In this document: positions 16,930 through 24,845 of the stretch, piece after piece
Layout of the letters: each line of letters begins with the position of its first letter
Numbering within the stretch: position 1 is the first letter of the stretch
NCBI RefSeq assembly: GCF_004795915.1
Contig: NZ_CP039253.1
Location: 2,480,001 to 2,544,000 of the forward strand
Reading direction: 5' to 3'
DNA length: 64,000 nucleotides
From: Rhodococcus sp. PAMC28707
GTDB taxonomy: Bacteria; Actinomycetota; Actinomycetes; Mycobacteriales; Mycobacteriaceae
The notes under the pieces: model-generated
Seen by the model: only the letters and a program-made list of their open reading frames with translations
The model's database searches: none
Told to the model about the DNA's origin: nothing
Position numbers and translations under genes: made by a program

Positions 16930-17256
16930 CTATGTCCATGGCGTGATCGGCGGTTTCACCCACATGATCTTCTCGTCGGCGTGCTTCGGCTCGGCCGCGG
17001 GATGGTTCGGGTTCGCGAGCGCCCACGCGCACTTGCTGTCCACCAACTCGGCAGCAATGGTCCACGTCTCCATCGTGCTCGGCGGAGAAATGTCGGCTGC
17101 ACGAGCGAGCTTGCGTCGAGCGGCGTCGGTCAGCCCGAGAAGCTCCTTGGCGTCCATGCCGCGTTCCCAGACGAAACGTGCGAGAGCCGTCGCCTTGTCC
17201 CGTCTACTTTTCGCCGCCTGGTCGGAGTGCGCGAAATCGAAGTCACCTGCAGTCAC
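16930..17256 (-). CDS. Conserved-looking hypothetical protein
   Basis: The 108-residue protein is soluble, charged and mostly helical in its first half (SDQAAKSRRDKATALARFVWERGMD), with a segment AKELLGLTDAARRKLARAADI that resembles a small helical domain, then WTIAAELVDSKCAWALANPNHPAAEP. I do not recognise the family. The start is GTG 17256 with AGGG about nine bases upstream. Its last codons (ITPWT-stop) are duplicated at 16448-16461 on the far side of mepB. Confidence 0.6.
   Translation of the reverse strand: MTAGDFDFAHSDQAAKSRRDKATALARFVWERGMDAKELLGLTDAARRKLARAADISPPSTMETWTIAAELVDSKCAWALANPNHPAAEPKHADEKIMWVKPPITPWT
16934..16947. repeat. Right copy of 14-bp direct repeat flanking mepB
   Basis: GTCCATGGCGTGAT lies within the 3' end of the minus-strand gene at 16930-17256. 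With mismatches allowed, the similarity to the left copy extends on both sides (CC-N-ATCACGCCATGGAC-N-TAGG on the minus strand). Confidence 0.7.
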
Positions 17257-17447
17257 GACGACAACCCTAGTTAAGGTGAGCAGTTTCGAACATCAGGTTC
17301 GATGTAATCGACACCACCGCAAATGTGCCCGAAATGTCGGATTGAGACGCCTGGAACCGGCAGAACCAGGACTCCGTCAGCCGTACCCGGAGGATAAAAG
17401 TCGCTACCGCTTGTTCTAAAGGGCCACCTGTCGCTTACCGTAGTCGG

Positions 17448-18107
17448 GTGACCACTCCAGCCCCGGGTGAACAACGCGTTTCCCCCCCAGCAAAACCAGG
17501 TCCTTCCGCGGGCTCCACTCCAGAACCCCTGGGTTCGTCGGCGCTGGCCTTTCCTGCCATCTTGACGTGGCGGGCACCCGAAGCTCCCCGGATGGAGTCG
17601 GTACGCGTTCAGCTGAGCGGAAACCGCATCAAGGCAGCCGGCCGAATTATCGGCGGCGCCTGCGCGGAGCATCCCGCATTCAGCGCGTCGTACGACCTGG
17701 TGACCGACGAAGAAGGCGTCACCAGCAGGCTCTCGCTGCGAACATTTGTCGCAGGCGGCGAAAAGCAGGCTTCGGTGAGTCGCGACGACGAGGGTTACTG
17801 GATGATCGAGAACTCCTCGAACCATCAGCGGTCCACCTACAACGGCGCACTCGATGTCGACGTCAGCTTCAGCCCGTTCTTCAATACGCTGCCGATCCGC
17901 CGACTCGAGTTGCACACCGATGCCTCCGAAGTGCAGGTTCCGGTGATCTACGTCAACTTGCTCGACTTGTCCATCCAGCAGGCCGAACTCACCTACAGCA
18001 GTGGCGCCGACGGCATCCACGTTCTTTCACCGGTCTCGACATCCACGTTGAAGGTCGATTCCGACGGTTTCGTGCTCGACTACCCGGGGCTTGCCGAGCG
18101 GATCTGA
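17448..18107 (+). CDS. Putative glycolipid-binding family protein
   Basis: The 219-residue protein matches the putative glycolipid-binding family (formerly DUF1089): YDLVTDEEGVTSRLSL, then DDEGYWMIENSSN, LDVDVSFSPFFNTLPIRRLEL, and a beta-rich ending with YVNLLDLSIQQAELTYSS. The N-terminal 35 residues are proline- and serine-rich, with no clear signal peptide. The start is GTG 17448. The 3' end overlaps the convergent tyrA gene by 28 bp. The actual ligand is unknown. Confidence 0.75.
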   Translation: MTTPAPGEQRVSPPAKPGPSAGSTPEPLGSSALAFPAILTWRAPEAPRMESVRVQLSGNRIKAAGRIIGGACAEHPAFSASYDLVTDEEGVTSRLSLRTFVAGGEKQASVSRDDEGYWMIENSSNHQRSTYNGALDVDVSFSPFFNTLPIRRLELHTDASEVQVPVIYVNLLDLSIQQAELTYSSGADGIHVLSPVSTSTLKVDSDGFVLDYPGLAERI

Positions 18108-19036
18108 CGGATCACGCCGCCTATTCTTCCCGCGGAGCCGAATTTTTCGCGCCAATGATCATCACCCGGTTCGATGCCGGTGATGTCGAACCGCTGGTGC
18201 TCCTCGTAGAGGGTGCGCGCGCGATGCCCGGCTGTCACGAGCGTGCGCGTCGACCCGTCCGTCGTCAGTTCCTCGCGGGCCCGGGTCAGCACGTCGAGCG
18301 CTTCGTCGAGCGCTTCGGTGAGGGCGGTGGAGTTCGCCTCGCACATTGCACGAACCAGGGCTGGCGCCGTCGACGCGACGCGTGTTCCGTCACGAAACGA
18401 ACCCGCTGCCAGCCCAAGCGCCAACGGACTGCCGGAGGCTCCGACAAGGGCGAGCGTCTCGGCCAGGAGATGCGGGAGATGTGAGATCCGGGCGACAGCG
18501 CGGTCGTGCTCGCCGCTTTCGACGGGCACGACGACCGAACCACAGTCGAGTGCCAGCGACGCCACCTCACGCCACACCTGCGGATCGACGCCGTCGTCGA
18601 CGCCGACAACCCAGACTGCGTCGCGAAAGAGTTCCGGATCGGCAGCGGACCAACCCGACTGGTCGGTGCCGGCCATCGGATGCCCGCCTACGTACCGTTC
18701 CGACAAACCCCGTCGTGACACCGCCGCTGCTACCTCGGCTTTCACGCTGACGACGTCGGTGAGCGCATTGTTGGGCGCATGCTCTGCAATGGCAGCGAGG
18801 ATTGCATCGACGGCAGGCATCGGGACCGCGATGACGATCAACGCACCGGCCTCAGCGGCGCGTGTGAGCACTGCGGTCAGATCGGTATCGGTGTCATAAC
18901 CCGCCTCGACAGAGCCGGCGATCGCGTCGGCGGACCGGTTGTATCCCCATGCGATCCGACCACCTCGAACGGCAGCTTGCAAAACCGATCCACCGATCAG
19001 GCCGAGTCCGAGAACGCACACAGGAGCAGTAGTCAC
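18080..19036 (-). CDS. tyrA: Prephenate dehydrogenase
   Basis: The 318-residue protein has the NAD-binding motif GLGLIGGS close to the N-terminus, then VPMPAVDAIL, the prephenate-binding segment VSVKAEV, GGHPMAGTDQSGW, and SGEHDRAVARISHLPHLLAETL, all characteristic of TyrA. It oxidatively decarboxylates prephenate to 4-hydroxyphenylpyruvate in tyrosine synthesis. No ACT domain is apparent. I chose GTG 19036 because the Rossmann motif follows after 10 residues; an ATG at 19087 would add 17 residues. The gene is divergent from the TadA-associated gene, an order I recall from mycobacteria. Confidence 0.92.
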   Translation of the reverse strand: MTTAPVCVLGLGLIGGSVLQAAVRGGRIAWGYNRSADAIAGSVEAGYDTDTDLTAVLTRAAEAGALIVIAVPMPAVDAILAAIAEHAPNNALTDVVSVKAEVAAAVSRRGLSERYVGGHPMAGTDQSGWSAADPELFRDAVWVVGVDDGVDPQVWREVASLALDCGSVVVPVESGEHDRAVARISHLPHLLAETLALVGASGSPLALGLAAGSFRDGTRVASTAPALVRAMCEANSTALTEALDEALDVLTRAREELTTDGSTRTLVTAGHRARTLYEEHQRFDITGIEPGDDHWREKFGSAGRIGGVIRQIRSASPG

Positions 19037-19119
19037 CCGAACAGATTGACACACCGATCCAAACGGGCTCTTGACGGCGGACTTCATTTTCGGAGGTCCT
19101 CACGACTACCGTTGCGCGC

Positions 19120-19683
19120 ATGGCTGCACAGCGCGGGAGCAACAGCTCCGCCGAGGCGAAGAACGACGACGGTCCGAATAGCAACAGTTACGACGATCTG
19201 GACGGCTTCGGCGTTGCCGTCGTCAGGGAAGACGGCAAGTGGAGAGTGACGCCGCTACCGATGTCGGCACTGACGTCGTTGTCGGCGGCGGAGACCGAAC
19301 TACGGGAGATGCGCAGTTCGGGCGCCGTATTCGGGCTACTCGACATCGACGACGAGTTCTTTGTCATTCTCCGGCCCGCGCCTTCGGGCACACATTTGCT
19401 GATCTCCGATGCCACCGCCGCGATCGACTACGACATCGCCGCCGAGGTACTCGATGCACTCAACGTCGATATCCCCGATATCGACCCGGATGACCTCGAT
19501 GACATCGAGCCCTGGGAAGAAGGCAATCTTGCGTTGCTGGCCGATCTAGGCCTGCCTGAAGCGGTCCTGGGCATCATCGTGGCCGAAACCGATCTCTATC
19601 CGGACGAGCAGCTCGGTTCGATCGCAGAGCGACTCGGCTTCCCCGACGAACTCGCGGCCGTTCTGGACAAGCTTTCTCGGTAG
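19120..19683 (+). CDS. tRNA adenosine deaminase-associated protein
   Basis: The 187-residue acidic protein is of the actinobacterial family that regularly precedes tadA: DGFGVAVVREDGKWRVTPLP (residues ~29-48), then GAVFGLLDIDDEFFVILRP and ISDATAAIDYDIAAEVLDAL, with a very acidic centre (PDIDPDDLDDIEPWEE) and the ending LGFPDELAAVLDKLS. Biochemical function unknown. It lies six bases before tadA, so the two are cotranscribed. Confidence 0.85.
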   Translation: MAAQRGSNSSAEAKNDDGPNSNSYDDLDGFGVAVVREDGKWRVTPLPMSALTSLSAAETELREMRSSGAVFGLLDIDDEFFVILRPAPSGTHLLISDATAAIDYDIAAEVLDALNVDIPDIDPDDLDDIEPWEEGNLALLADLGLPEAVLGIIVAETDLYPDEQLGSIAERLGFPDELAAVLDKLSR

Positions 19684-19689
19684 TCCGGC

Positions 19690-20142
19690 GTGGTCGACGA
19701 GAATCTGATCCGAGCGGCATTGGCCGCTGCCGGGGATGCGTCCGATCGTGACGTTCCGGTCGGCGCAGTGATCTTCGACGCCGACGGACGCGAACTGGCC
19801 CGTGCCGCCAATGCGCGCGAGTCCACCGGCGATCCGACGGCTCATGCCGAGATTCTGGCGTTGCGGGCGGCCGCTGCTGTGCACGGCGACGGGTGGCGGC
19901 TCGAAGGGTGCACGCTGGCCGTGACCCTGGAACCCTGCACGATGTGCGCAGGCGCGCTGGTCCTGGCTCGTGTCGAAAGGGTTGTCTTCGGGGCCTGGGA
20001 ACCGAAGACGGGCGCCGTCGGATCGCTGTGGGATGTCGTTCGAGACCGGCGGCTCACACACCGACCGAAAGTCCGCGGGGGGATTCTCGAGGAGGAGTGC
20101 GCTCGCACGCTGCGTAGTTTCTTCGCCCACGAACGCTTATGA
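19690..20142 (+). CDS. tadA: tRNA-specific adenosine deaminase
   Basis: The 150-residue protein has the zinc deaminase motifs HAEILALR (catalytic Glu) and TLEPCTMCAGALVLAR (PCxxC ligands), and the tRNA-binding region VVFGAWEPKTGAVGSLWDV. TadA converts A34 to inosine in tRNA-Arg(ACG). The start is GTG 19690. It follows the TadA-associated gene directly. Confidence 0.93.
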   Translation: MVDENLIRAALAAAGDASDRDVPVGAVIFDADGRELARAANARESTGDPTAHAEILALRAAAAVHGDGWRLEGCTLAVTLEPCTMCAGALVLARVERVVFGAWEPKTGAVGSLWDVVRDRRLTHRPKVRGGILEEECARTLRSFFAHERL

Positions 20143-20237
20143 AATTCTCATGTTTGGCGTCCGCACCCACGGGATAAGCCCTTGATGCAAGGGGCGCGGT
20201 ACCCGCGCTCAGTAACTCCATTGCCTAGGAGGCACTA

Positions 20238-20435
20238 ATGGGACTCGACGACAAGATCTCGAACAAGACCGAGGATCTGGGCGGCAAGGCAAAGGAAGCT
20301 GCCGGTTCGGTCACAGGCAACAAGGACCTCGAGAACGAGGGCAAGGGCGATCAGGTTTCTTCCGCAGTCAAGGACGGCGCGGAGAAGGTCAAGGACGCAG
20401 CCTCCAACATCAAGGACAAGCTCACCGGACACTGA
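20238..20435 (+). CDS. CsbD-family stress protein
   Basis: The 65-residue, highly hydrophilic protein is dominated by Lys, Asp, Glu and Ala: KTEDLGGKAKEAAGSVTGNKDLENEGKGDQ is the CsbD signature region. CsbD-like proteins are small general-stress proteins of unknown mechanism. A strong AGGAGG lies just upstream of ATG 20238. Confidence 0.88.
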   Translation: MGLDDKISNKTEDLGGKAKEAAGSVTGNKDLENEGKGDQVSSAVKDGAEKVKDAASNIKDKLTGH

Positions 20436-20494
20436 TCCGTCCACGCTGAGCTGGCGATTTAGTGTCGCGCCGTCACTGCGGTACAGTTTTCCGC

Positions 20495-20582
20495 GGTGGC
20501 GTGTCCGAGCGGCCTAAGGAGCGCGCCTCGAAAGCGCGTGACGGGTAACCCCCGTCCGAGGGTTCAAATCCCTCCGCCACCG
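20495..20582 (+). tRNA. tRNA-Ser(CGA)
   Basis: The acceptor arms GGTGGCG (20495-20501) and CGCCACC (20575-20581) pair, with discriminator G at 20582 and an encoded CCA after it. The anticodon stem is CGCGC/GCGCG around the loop CTCGAAA, giving anticodon CGA. A long variable arm (ACGGG...CCCGT) and the T-arm GAGGGTTCAAATCCCTC are present, as expected for a class II serine tRNA. It reads UCG codons. Confidence 0.95.
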
Positions 20583-20584
20583 CC

Positions 20585-20624
20585 AAAGCTCCCCACCTGC
20601 ATCACGCAGGTGGGGAGCTTTTTT
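20585..20624 (+). terminator. Rho-independent terminator after tRNA-Ser
   Basis: AGCTCCCCACCTGC (20587-20600) and GCAGGTGGGGAGCT (20606-20619) form a perfect 14-bp stem with loop ATCAC, followed by a run of Ts. Confidence 0.92.
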
Positions 20625-20693
20625 GTGCCTTCATCACGTGCCCTCCGCAACCACAGCTCCCGAAATCCGTGGCATAAAGCGTGAAATTGCTCT

Positions 20694-20724
20694 ACTCTAC
20701 CTAGAGTGACTAGCTAAACAGCTA
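20694..20724. promoter_or_regulatory. Two inverted repeats upstream of a TetR gene
   Basis: ACTCTA-CC-TAGAGT (20694-20707) and TAGCT-AAAC-AGCTA (20711-20724) lie 26-56 bases before the TetR start. Either could be its operator. The first shares its half-site with the 18-bp palindrome at 2036-2053. Confidence 0.5.
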
Positions 20725-20749
20725 TGATGGCAAGTTTGAAGGGGGTTCG

Positions 20750-21322
20750 ATGGCACGCGCAGGAGTGACGCTTTCTCGCTTGACCGAGGTTGCGGCCGAT
20801 ATTGCCGACGAGATCGGTTTCCAGAACGTGACAGTGCTCGCAGTGGCCCGCTCGTTCGGCGTCAAGGACGCGAGCCTGTACTCGCATATAAAGAACCTGC
20901 GAGATTTGCGCCAGCGGGTATCCGTGGCGTCCTTGTCCGAGCTTGCAGACCGTGTCTCCGACGCCTTGGCCGGCAGGGCGGGCAAGGACGCACTCGTCGC
21001 ATTCGCGAACGCCTACCGCGACTACGCCAGGGAGCATCCGGGTCGCTACGCTTCGACGCAATTCGAGCTCGATCCGGATGTGGCAGCGGCCAGTGATGCC
21101 CGACGGCATTCGGCCATGTCGCGTGCTGTCTTGCGTGCCTACACTCTCGCCGAACCGGACGAGACCGATGCGGTCCGACTGCTGGGCAGCACGTTTCACG
21201 GTTTCATCGCACTCGAGGCTGCGGGCGGCTTCGCGTACACCCCGCGTGAGTCCGAGGACTCGTGGAAAAGGGTGCTCGACGTCCTTCACCACGCACTCGA
21301 ACACTGGCCGACACTTACCTAG
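20750..21322 (+). CDS. TetR-family regulator with WHG-type C-terminal domain
   Basis: The 190-residue protein has a helix-turn-helix region (VTVLAVARSFGVKDASLYSHIKNL, residues ~26-49) and a C-terminal domain with TFHGFIALEAAGGF, the WHG-like segment of this TetR subgroup. It is followed 13 bp later by the FusB-like gene, which is its likely target. Two inverted repeats in the upstream region are candidate operators. Confidence 0.87.
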   Translation: MARAGVTLSRLTEVAADIADEIGFQNVTVLAVARSFGVKDASLYSHIKNLRDLRQRVSVASLSELADRVSDALAGRAGKDALVAFANAYRDYAREHPGRYASTQFELDPDVAAASDARRHSAMSRAVLRAYTLAEPDETDAVRLLGSTFHGFIALEAAGGFAYTPRESEDSWKRVLDVLHHALEHWPTLT

Positions 21323-21335
21323 GAGTGATATCACC

Positions 21336-21824
21336 ATGGACTCTGTCACCGAACAGGACATACGCGCATCGTTCGTCAATTGTTCCAAGGGCGACACGAA
21401 GCGGATGAGCCTTCCTCGTGACCTCGACGAGAAACGTTGGGAGGAGCTGGATTTCCTCGGATGGACCGATAGCTCGTACGCTGGCCGAGGTTATCTCGTC
21501 GTTCCGCGTCCAGCGGGTGTCATCGGCATCGCATTGCGTTACGAGACAACAGGATCCGACCGTGCCCAGATGTGCATGATCTGTACGACCACACATTCGC
21601 GGGGGAACGTGTCGCTGATGACGGCGAAAAAAGTCGGCGAATCAGGTCGACGTGGCAACACTGTCGGCACGTATATGTGCACCGATCTCGCCTGCTCGCT
21701 GTATGCGAGAGGTAAGAAGACTCCGGCGCTGGGCAATCGATACCGCGAGAACCTCACTCCCGAAGAGCGTGCGGGGCGAGTGCGGGAAAACATCGAATTG
21801 TTCGTCCAGCGGCTTTATCTCTGA
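21336..21824 (+). CDS. FBP-domain (FusB/FusC-like, EF-G-binding type) zinc-finger protein
   Basis: The 162-residue protein carries the treble-clef FBP domain: WTDSSYAGRGYLVVPR, then AQMCMICTTTHSRGNVSLM with a CxxC pair, and GTYMCTDLACSLYARG with the second pair, which together would bind zinc. The ending RENIELFVQRL is also typical. FusB and FusC of staphylococci bind EF-G and free it from fusidic-acid-stalled ribosomes. Here a role in rescuing or modulating EF-G is inferred from the domain only. The TetR gene directly upstream suggests inducible expression. Confidence 0.78.
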   Translation: MDSVTEQDIRASFVNCSKGDTKRMSLPRDLDEKRWEELDFLGWTDSSYAGRGYLVVPRPAGVIGIALRYETTGSDRAQMCMICTTTHSRGNVSLMTAKKVGESGRRGNTVGTYMCTDLACSLYARGKKTPALGNRYRENLTPEERAGRVRENIELFVQRLYL

Positions 21825-21871
21825 GTACGGGTGAGCCTAGCGGTCGAAGTGCTTGGAAACGGCAGTTGCGT

Positions 21872-22408
21872 TCAGCAACTTCCGTTTCCAGCGGCGCTGA
21901 GTCCGCGCACGATTGCCTGCTGATCTTCTACCGACACCGTCGACCAACTCGGATTGGATTCCATTTTCGCTCTCATGCCCACGACGGACTGTTCCCTGTC
22001 AGCGGCACCTGTCGATTCCAACGCATCGATCGCGGGAAGAAAACGCTGGCAGATGTCGAGGTACAAGGCTTCACCATGCGGCATGTCGGTTCCTTCCGGC
22101 GGTAGAGCCACATTCGCCTCCGGTGCAGGCATCGGCTCGGGGGATGTGGGCGGCGTCGCGAGCCGAGGTGAATTTGCTCCCTCGGGCACCGGCTCTTGGG
22201 ACTGCTTCGGCGTCGCGGCCGGTGGGCTATCCGCTGCGTCCGAGGGGCGGGCGGGAACCGAGGATGCAGTCGTAGTAGCCCCCGCTGTTACCGAAGACGT
22301 CGCCGAGGTTGCCGGAGCCGATGCCTCGCTCGACGAGTTCGACGCCTCCGAACTGCAACCAGTGAGCGCAAGAACCGAGAGCACGCCGACCCATATCATC
22401 CGCATCAT
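21872..22408 (-). CDS. Putative lipoprotein with Ser/Pro-rich linker
   Basis: The 178-residue protein begins MMRMIWVGVLSVLALTGCSSE, a lipoprotein signal with lipobox ALTGC (cysteine ~18). A low-complexity Ser/Ala/Thr/Pro linker of about 80 residues follows, then a compact C-terminal domain: LYLDICQRFLPAIDALEST and MRAKMESNPSWSTVSVEDQQAIVRGL, ending GNGSC. I do not recognise the domain. It is the last gene of the minus-strand operon that begins at the nonapeptide-repeat gene. Alternative ATGs lie at 22405 and 22399. Confidence 0.7.
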   Translation of the reverse strand: MMRMIWVGVLSVLALTGCSSEASNSSSEASAPATSATSSVTAGATTTASSVPARPSDAADSPPAATPKQSQEPVPEGANSPRLATPPTSPEPMPAPEANVALPPEGTDMPHGEALYLDICQRFLPAIDALESTGAADREQSVVGMRAKMESNPSWSTVSVEDQQAIVRGLSAAGNGSC

Positions 22409-22439
22409 GAACAAAGTATGTACCAGGGGAGTGGCTCGA

Positions 22440-23345
22440 TCAGTCCAGCGATGCAGCGTGTTCGGCGATCGTGTCGATCGACGTCGACCACGCCATGGAC
22501 GTGGGATCGACGAAGTCGCCATGCCCCAGACCGGGCAGAATCTCGAGCTCGGCAGAATCCCCCGCCAACCGAGCGGTCTCGACGTACACCTTGCTTTGGT
22601 TCACCGACACGGTCGCGTCGCTGTCACCGTGAATTGCGGTGACCGCGACGTCGGTCGGAAGATGGTTGATCGGCGACGCGATGCGATACCGGTCTGGAAC
22701 CTGGTCGGGCATGCCTCCGAGGAATGCGGGGACGAACCTGTCGTGGCCGATGGTCGCTGCCCGCGTCATGTCGAGGACGCCGGCCATGATCGTCGCGCTG
22801 GCTGGCCGGATGCGTGGTTGCGCCCCCGGCGCGGACGCGTCGAGTGTGTGTCGGCCGGCGATCCACGCCGCAAGTTGCCCGCCTGCGGAGTGTCCCGCAA
22901 CCTGTACGCGGTCCAAGTCCAATCGACCACCAGCGGCTTCCTGAACGGTGTTCGCAAGTGCTTCCGTTGCGTTGTCGACGTCGGCGAGGGTGTCCCGCCA
23001 GTCCACGCCGCGGCGATACTCGATGTTCCACACCGCGATTCCGCGATCGGCAATGGCCTTTGAAATGGGAGCGAAGTACGTCATGTCGTACTTCGCCTGC
23101 CAACCGCCGCCATGGACCATAACTACAACGGGGAGCCCGTCGACGCCGTTGTCGGGGAGATAGAGGTCGCCGATGTTGTCTTTGTCCGAACCGTACGCAA
23201 GTCTGATCGGTGGATCGGACAGCGCGGGAACCAACGCGGGCGATGGTGTTGGAAGTGCCTGCGGCGCTGGGGGCTGCTGGGTGGAGGTGCATCCGCAGAG
23301 AAGGGCGAGTGTCGTTATGCAAGTGAGGGTTCGTCCGAATCTCAT
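22440..23345 (-). CDS. Lipoprotein alpha/beta-hydrolase (esterase/lipase, HSL-like)
   Basis: The 301-residue protein begins with a lipoprotein signal (LALLCGCTST, lipobox LCGC). The hydrolase core shows the oxyanion motif VMVHGGGWQ, the nucleophile elbow GHSAGGQLAAW, an aspartate in IHGDSDATV and the histidine in GLGHGDF. It is probably a surface-anchored esterase of the hormone-sensitive-lipase/BD-FAE type. Its ATG overlaps the stop of the upstream PHP gene by four bases, indicating translational coupling. Confidence 0.85.
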   Translation of the reverse strand: MRFGRTLTCITTLALLCGCTSTQQPPAPQALPTPSPALVPALSDPPIRLAYGSDKDNIGDLYLPDNGVDGLPVVVMVHGGGWQAKYDMTYFAPISKAIADRGIAVWNIEYRRGVDWRDTLADVDNATEALANTVQEAAGGRLDLDRVQVAGHSAGGQLAAWIAGRHTLDASAPGAQPRIRPASATIMAGVLDMTRAATIGHDRFVPAFLGGMPDQVPDRYRIASPINHLPTDVAVTAIHGDSDATVSVNQSKVYVETARLAGDSAELEILPGLGHGDFVDPTSMAWSTSIDTIAEHAASLD

Positions 23346-24352
23346 CGGCTACCACCGGTCCAAGCGAGGAGTTCGTCGAGTGCCCAAGTGTTGATGATGC
23401 GTTCGGCCGGAACTTCCTGTTGCTCGGCTCGAATGCATCCGTAACCCTGCCAATCCAATTGGCCCGGCGCGTGGGCGTCGGTATCGATGGAGAACAGGCA
23501 GTCTCGTTCGAGCGCGATGTCGATGAGCCGCTCGGGTGGGTCCTGGCGTTCTGGTCGAGCATTGATCTCGACCGCAGTGCCGAACTGTTTACAGCCCTCG
23601 AACACCACTGCGGCGTCGAACTTCGATTCCGGTCGAGTGCCGCGCCCACCCTCGACGAGCCTGCCGGTGCAGTGACCGAGCACATCGACGTGGGGGTTGG
23701 CGATTGCGGTGACCATGCGCCGCGTCATGGTGTCCGAGTCGGCACGAAGGTTCGAATGCACGCTTGCAACAACGATATCCAGCTCGGCGAGCAACCCTTC
23801 GTCTTGGTCGAGGCTCCCGTCGTCGAGGATGTCCACCTCGATTCCGGTGAGGATGCGGAACGGTGCCAGTTGCTCGTTGAGTTCGGCGACGATGTCGAGT
23901 TGACGGCGTAAGCGCTCCGTAGTCAGTCCGTGGGCGACGGTGAGCCTCGGAGAATGGTCGGTCAGTGCGCAGTACTCGTGGCCGAGACTGCGAGCTGTTC
24001 GCATCATCTCCTCGATCGGGCTTCCGCCGTCGGACCAGTTCGAATGGGTGTGCAGATCACCACGCAGCGCGGCACGTAGATTGTTCTCGCCGATCGGTTG
24101 GGCCTCGGCGCGCTTCTCCTCGAGATATTCCGGGACCTCTCCTGCGACGGCCTGCCGGATGATGAGGGAAGTCTTTGCACCGATCCCCGGCAGGGCGGAC
24201 CAAGAATCGGTTCTGTTGCGCTCCGAACGAGCAGCTTCGTCCAACGATTCCACGACGTCGGCTGCCCGTCGGTATGCCTTGACGCGGTGCGTGTCCGCTC
24301 GGGAGCGTTCGAGCCAGTAGGCGATCTCGCGGAGTGCTTCGATCGGGTCCAT
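23342..24352 (-). CDS. PHP-domain phosphoesterase with helix-hairpin-helix N-terminus
   Basis: The 336-residue protein starts with a DNA-polymerase-X-like helical region including the hairpin LPGIGAKTS (residues 54-62), then a PHP domain with DLHTHSNWSDG (metal-binding HTH at 101-103), CALTDHSPR, GIEVDIL, VASVHSNL, LGHCTGR and the final SIDTDAH. This matches the C-terminal module of PolX and stand-alone PHP hydrolases, which cleave phosphoesters with a trinuclear metal site. The N-terminal module suggests a nucleic-acid substrate. It lies four bases after the RDD gene. Confidence 0.87.
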   Translation of the reverse strand: MDPIEALREIAYWLERSRADTHRVKAYRRAADVVESLDEAARSERNRTDSWSALPGIGAKTSLIIRQAVAGEVPEYLEEKRAEAQPIGENNLRAALRGDLHTHSNWSDGGSPIEEMMRTARSLGHEYCALTDHSPRLTVAHGLTTERLRRQLDIVAELNEQLAPFRILTGIEVDILDDGSLDQDEGLLAELDIVVASVHSNLRADSDTMTRRMVTAIANPHVDVLGHCTGRLVEGGRGTRPESKFDAAVVFEGCKQFGTAVEINARPERQDPPERLIDIALERDCLFSIDTDAHAPGQLDWQGYGCIRAEQQEVPAERIINTWALDELLAWTGGSR

Positions 24353-24356
24353 GTCC

Positions 24357-24845
24357 CTATTGTCCAGTAGCCGCGTGCGGATCGACCAACGCGACGTTCG
24401 GCTGCCAGTCGTACACCACCGAGGTGCGCAGCACGATGTCCTGCAACGATCGCCTGCGCCCGTCGACAGCCGCCCACAACAGACCGAACGCAAATACGAC
24501 ACAGAGCACGGCCCGTAACGCCGCCAACGGCCACCGCAGTACTCCATGACGAGGCGAGACGAGCCTGACACCCATCAGAATTGCACCGACCGTACGACCG
24601 GTCGTAGCCCAGCACAGCGTCAGATAGCCGATCGACAGCGCGAGGAAAACCGAAATCGACAGGAATACCGCCGGAGACCGAAAGTTGAAGGACTGCGGAC
24701 TGAACAACAGCTGTATGAAGAGGGAACCGACATATACCGATCCCATCAGTACCCCGACCACGGCGAGATCTATGAACGCTGCCACTCCACGCGTGACTAT
24801 CCCGGCCGACCGCATGTCCTCGAGTGAAGGTTGCGGATGGCTCAT
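24357..24845 (-). CDS. RDD-family membrane protein
   Basis: The 162-residue protein shows the RDD pattern: GVAAFIDLAVVGVLMGSVY as the first helix region with the Asp, a second helix pair SISVFLALSIGYLTLCWATTGRTVGAILMGVR, and the third helix VLCVVFAFGLLWAAVDGRRRSLQDIV ending with the RRSLQD motif typical of the family. Function unknown; some RDD proteins have been linked to ion transport. ATG 24845 overlaps the stop of the repeat-protein gene by four bases. Confidence 0.85.
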   Translation of the reverse strand: MSHPQPSLEDMRSAGIVTRGVAAFIDLAVVGVLMGSVYVGSLFIQLLFSPQSFNFRSPAVFLSISVFLALSIGYLTLCWATTGRTVGAILMGVRLVSPRHGVLRWPLAALRAVLCVVFAFGLLWAAVDGRRRSLQDIVLRTSVVYDWQPNVALVDPHAATGQ

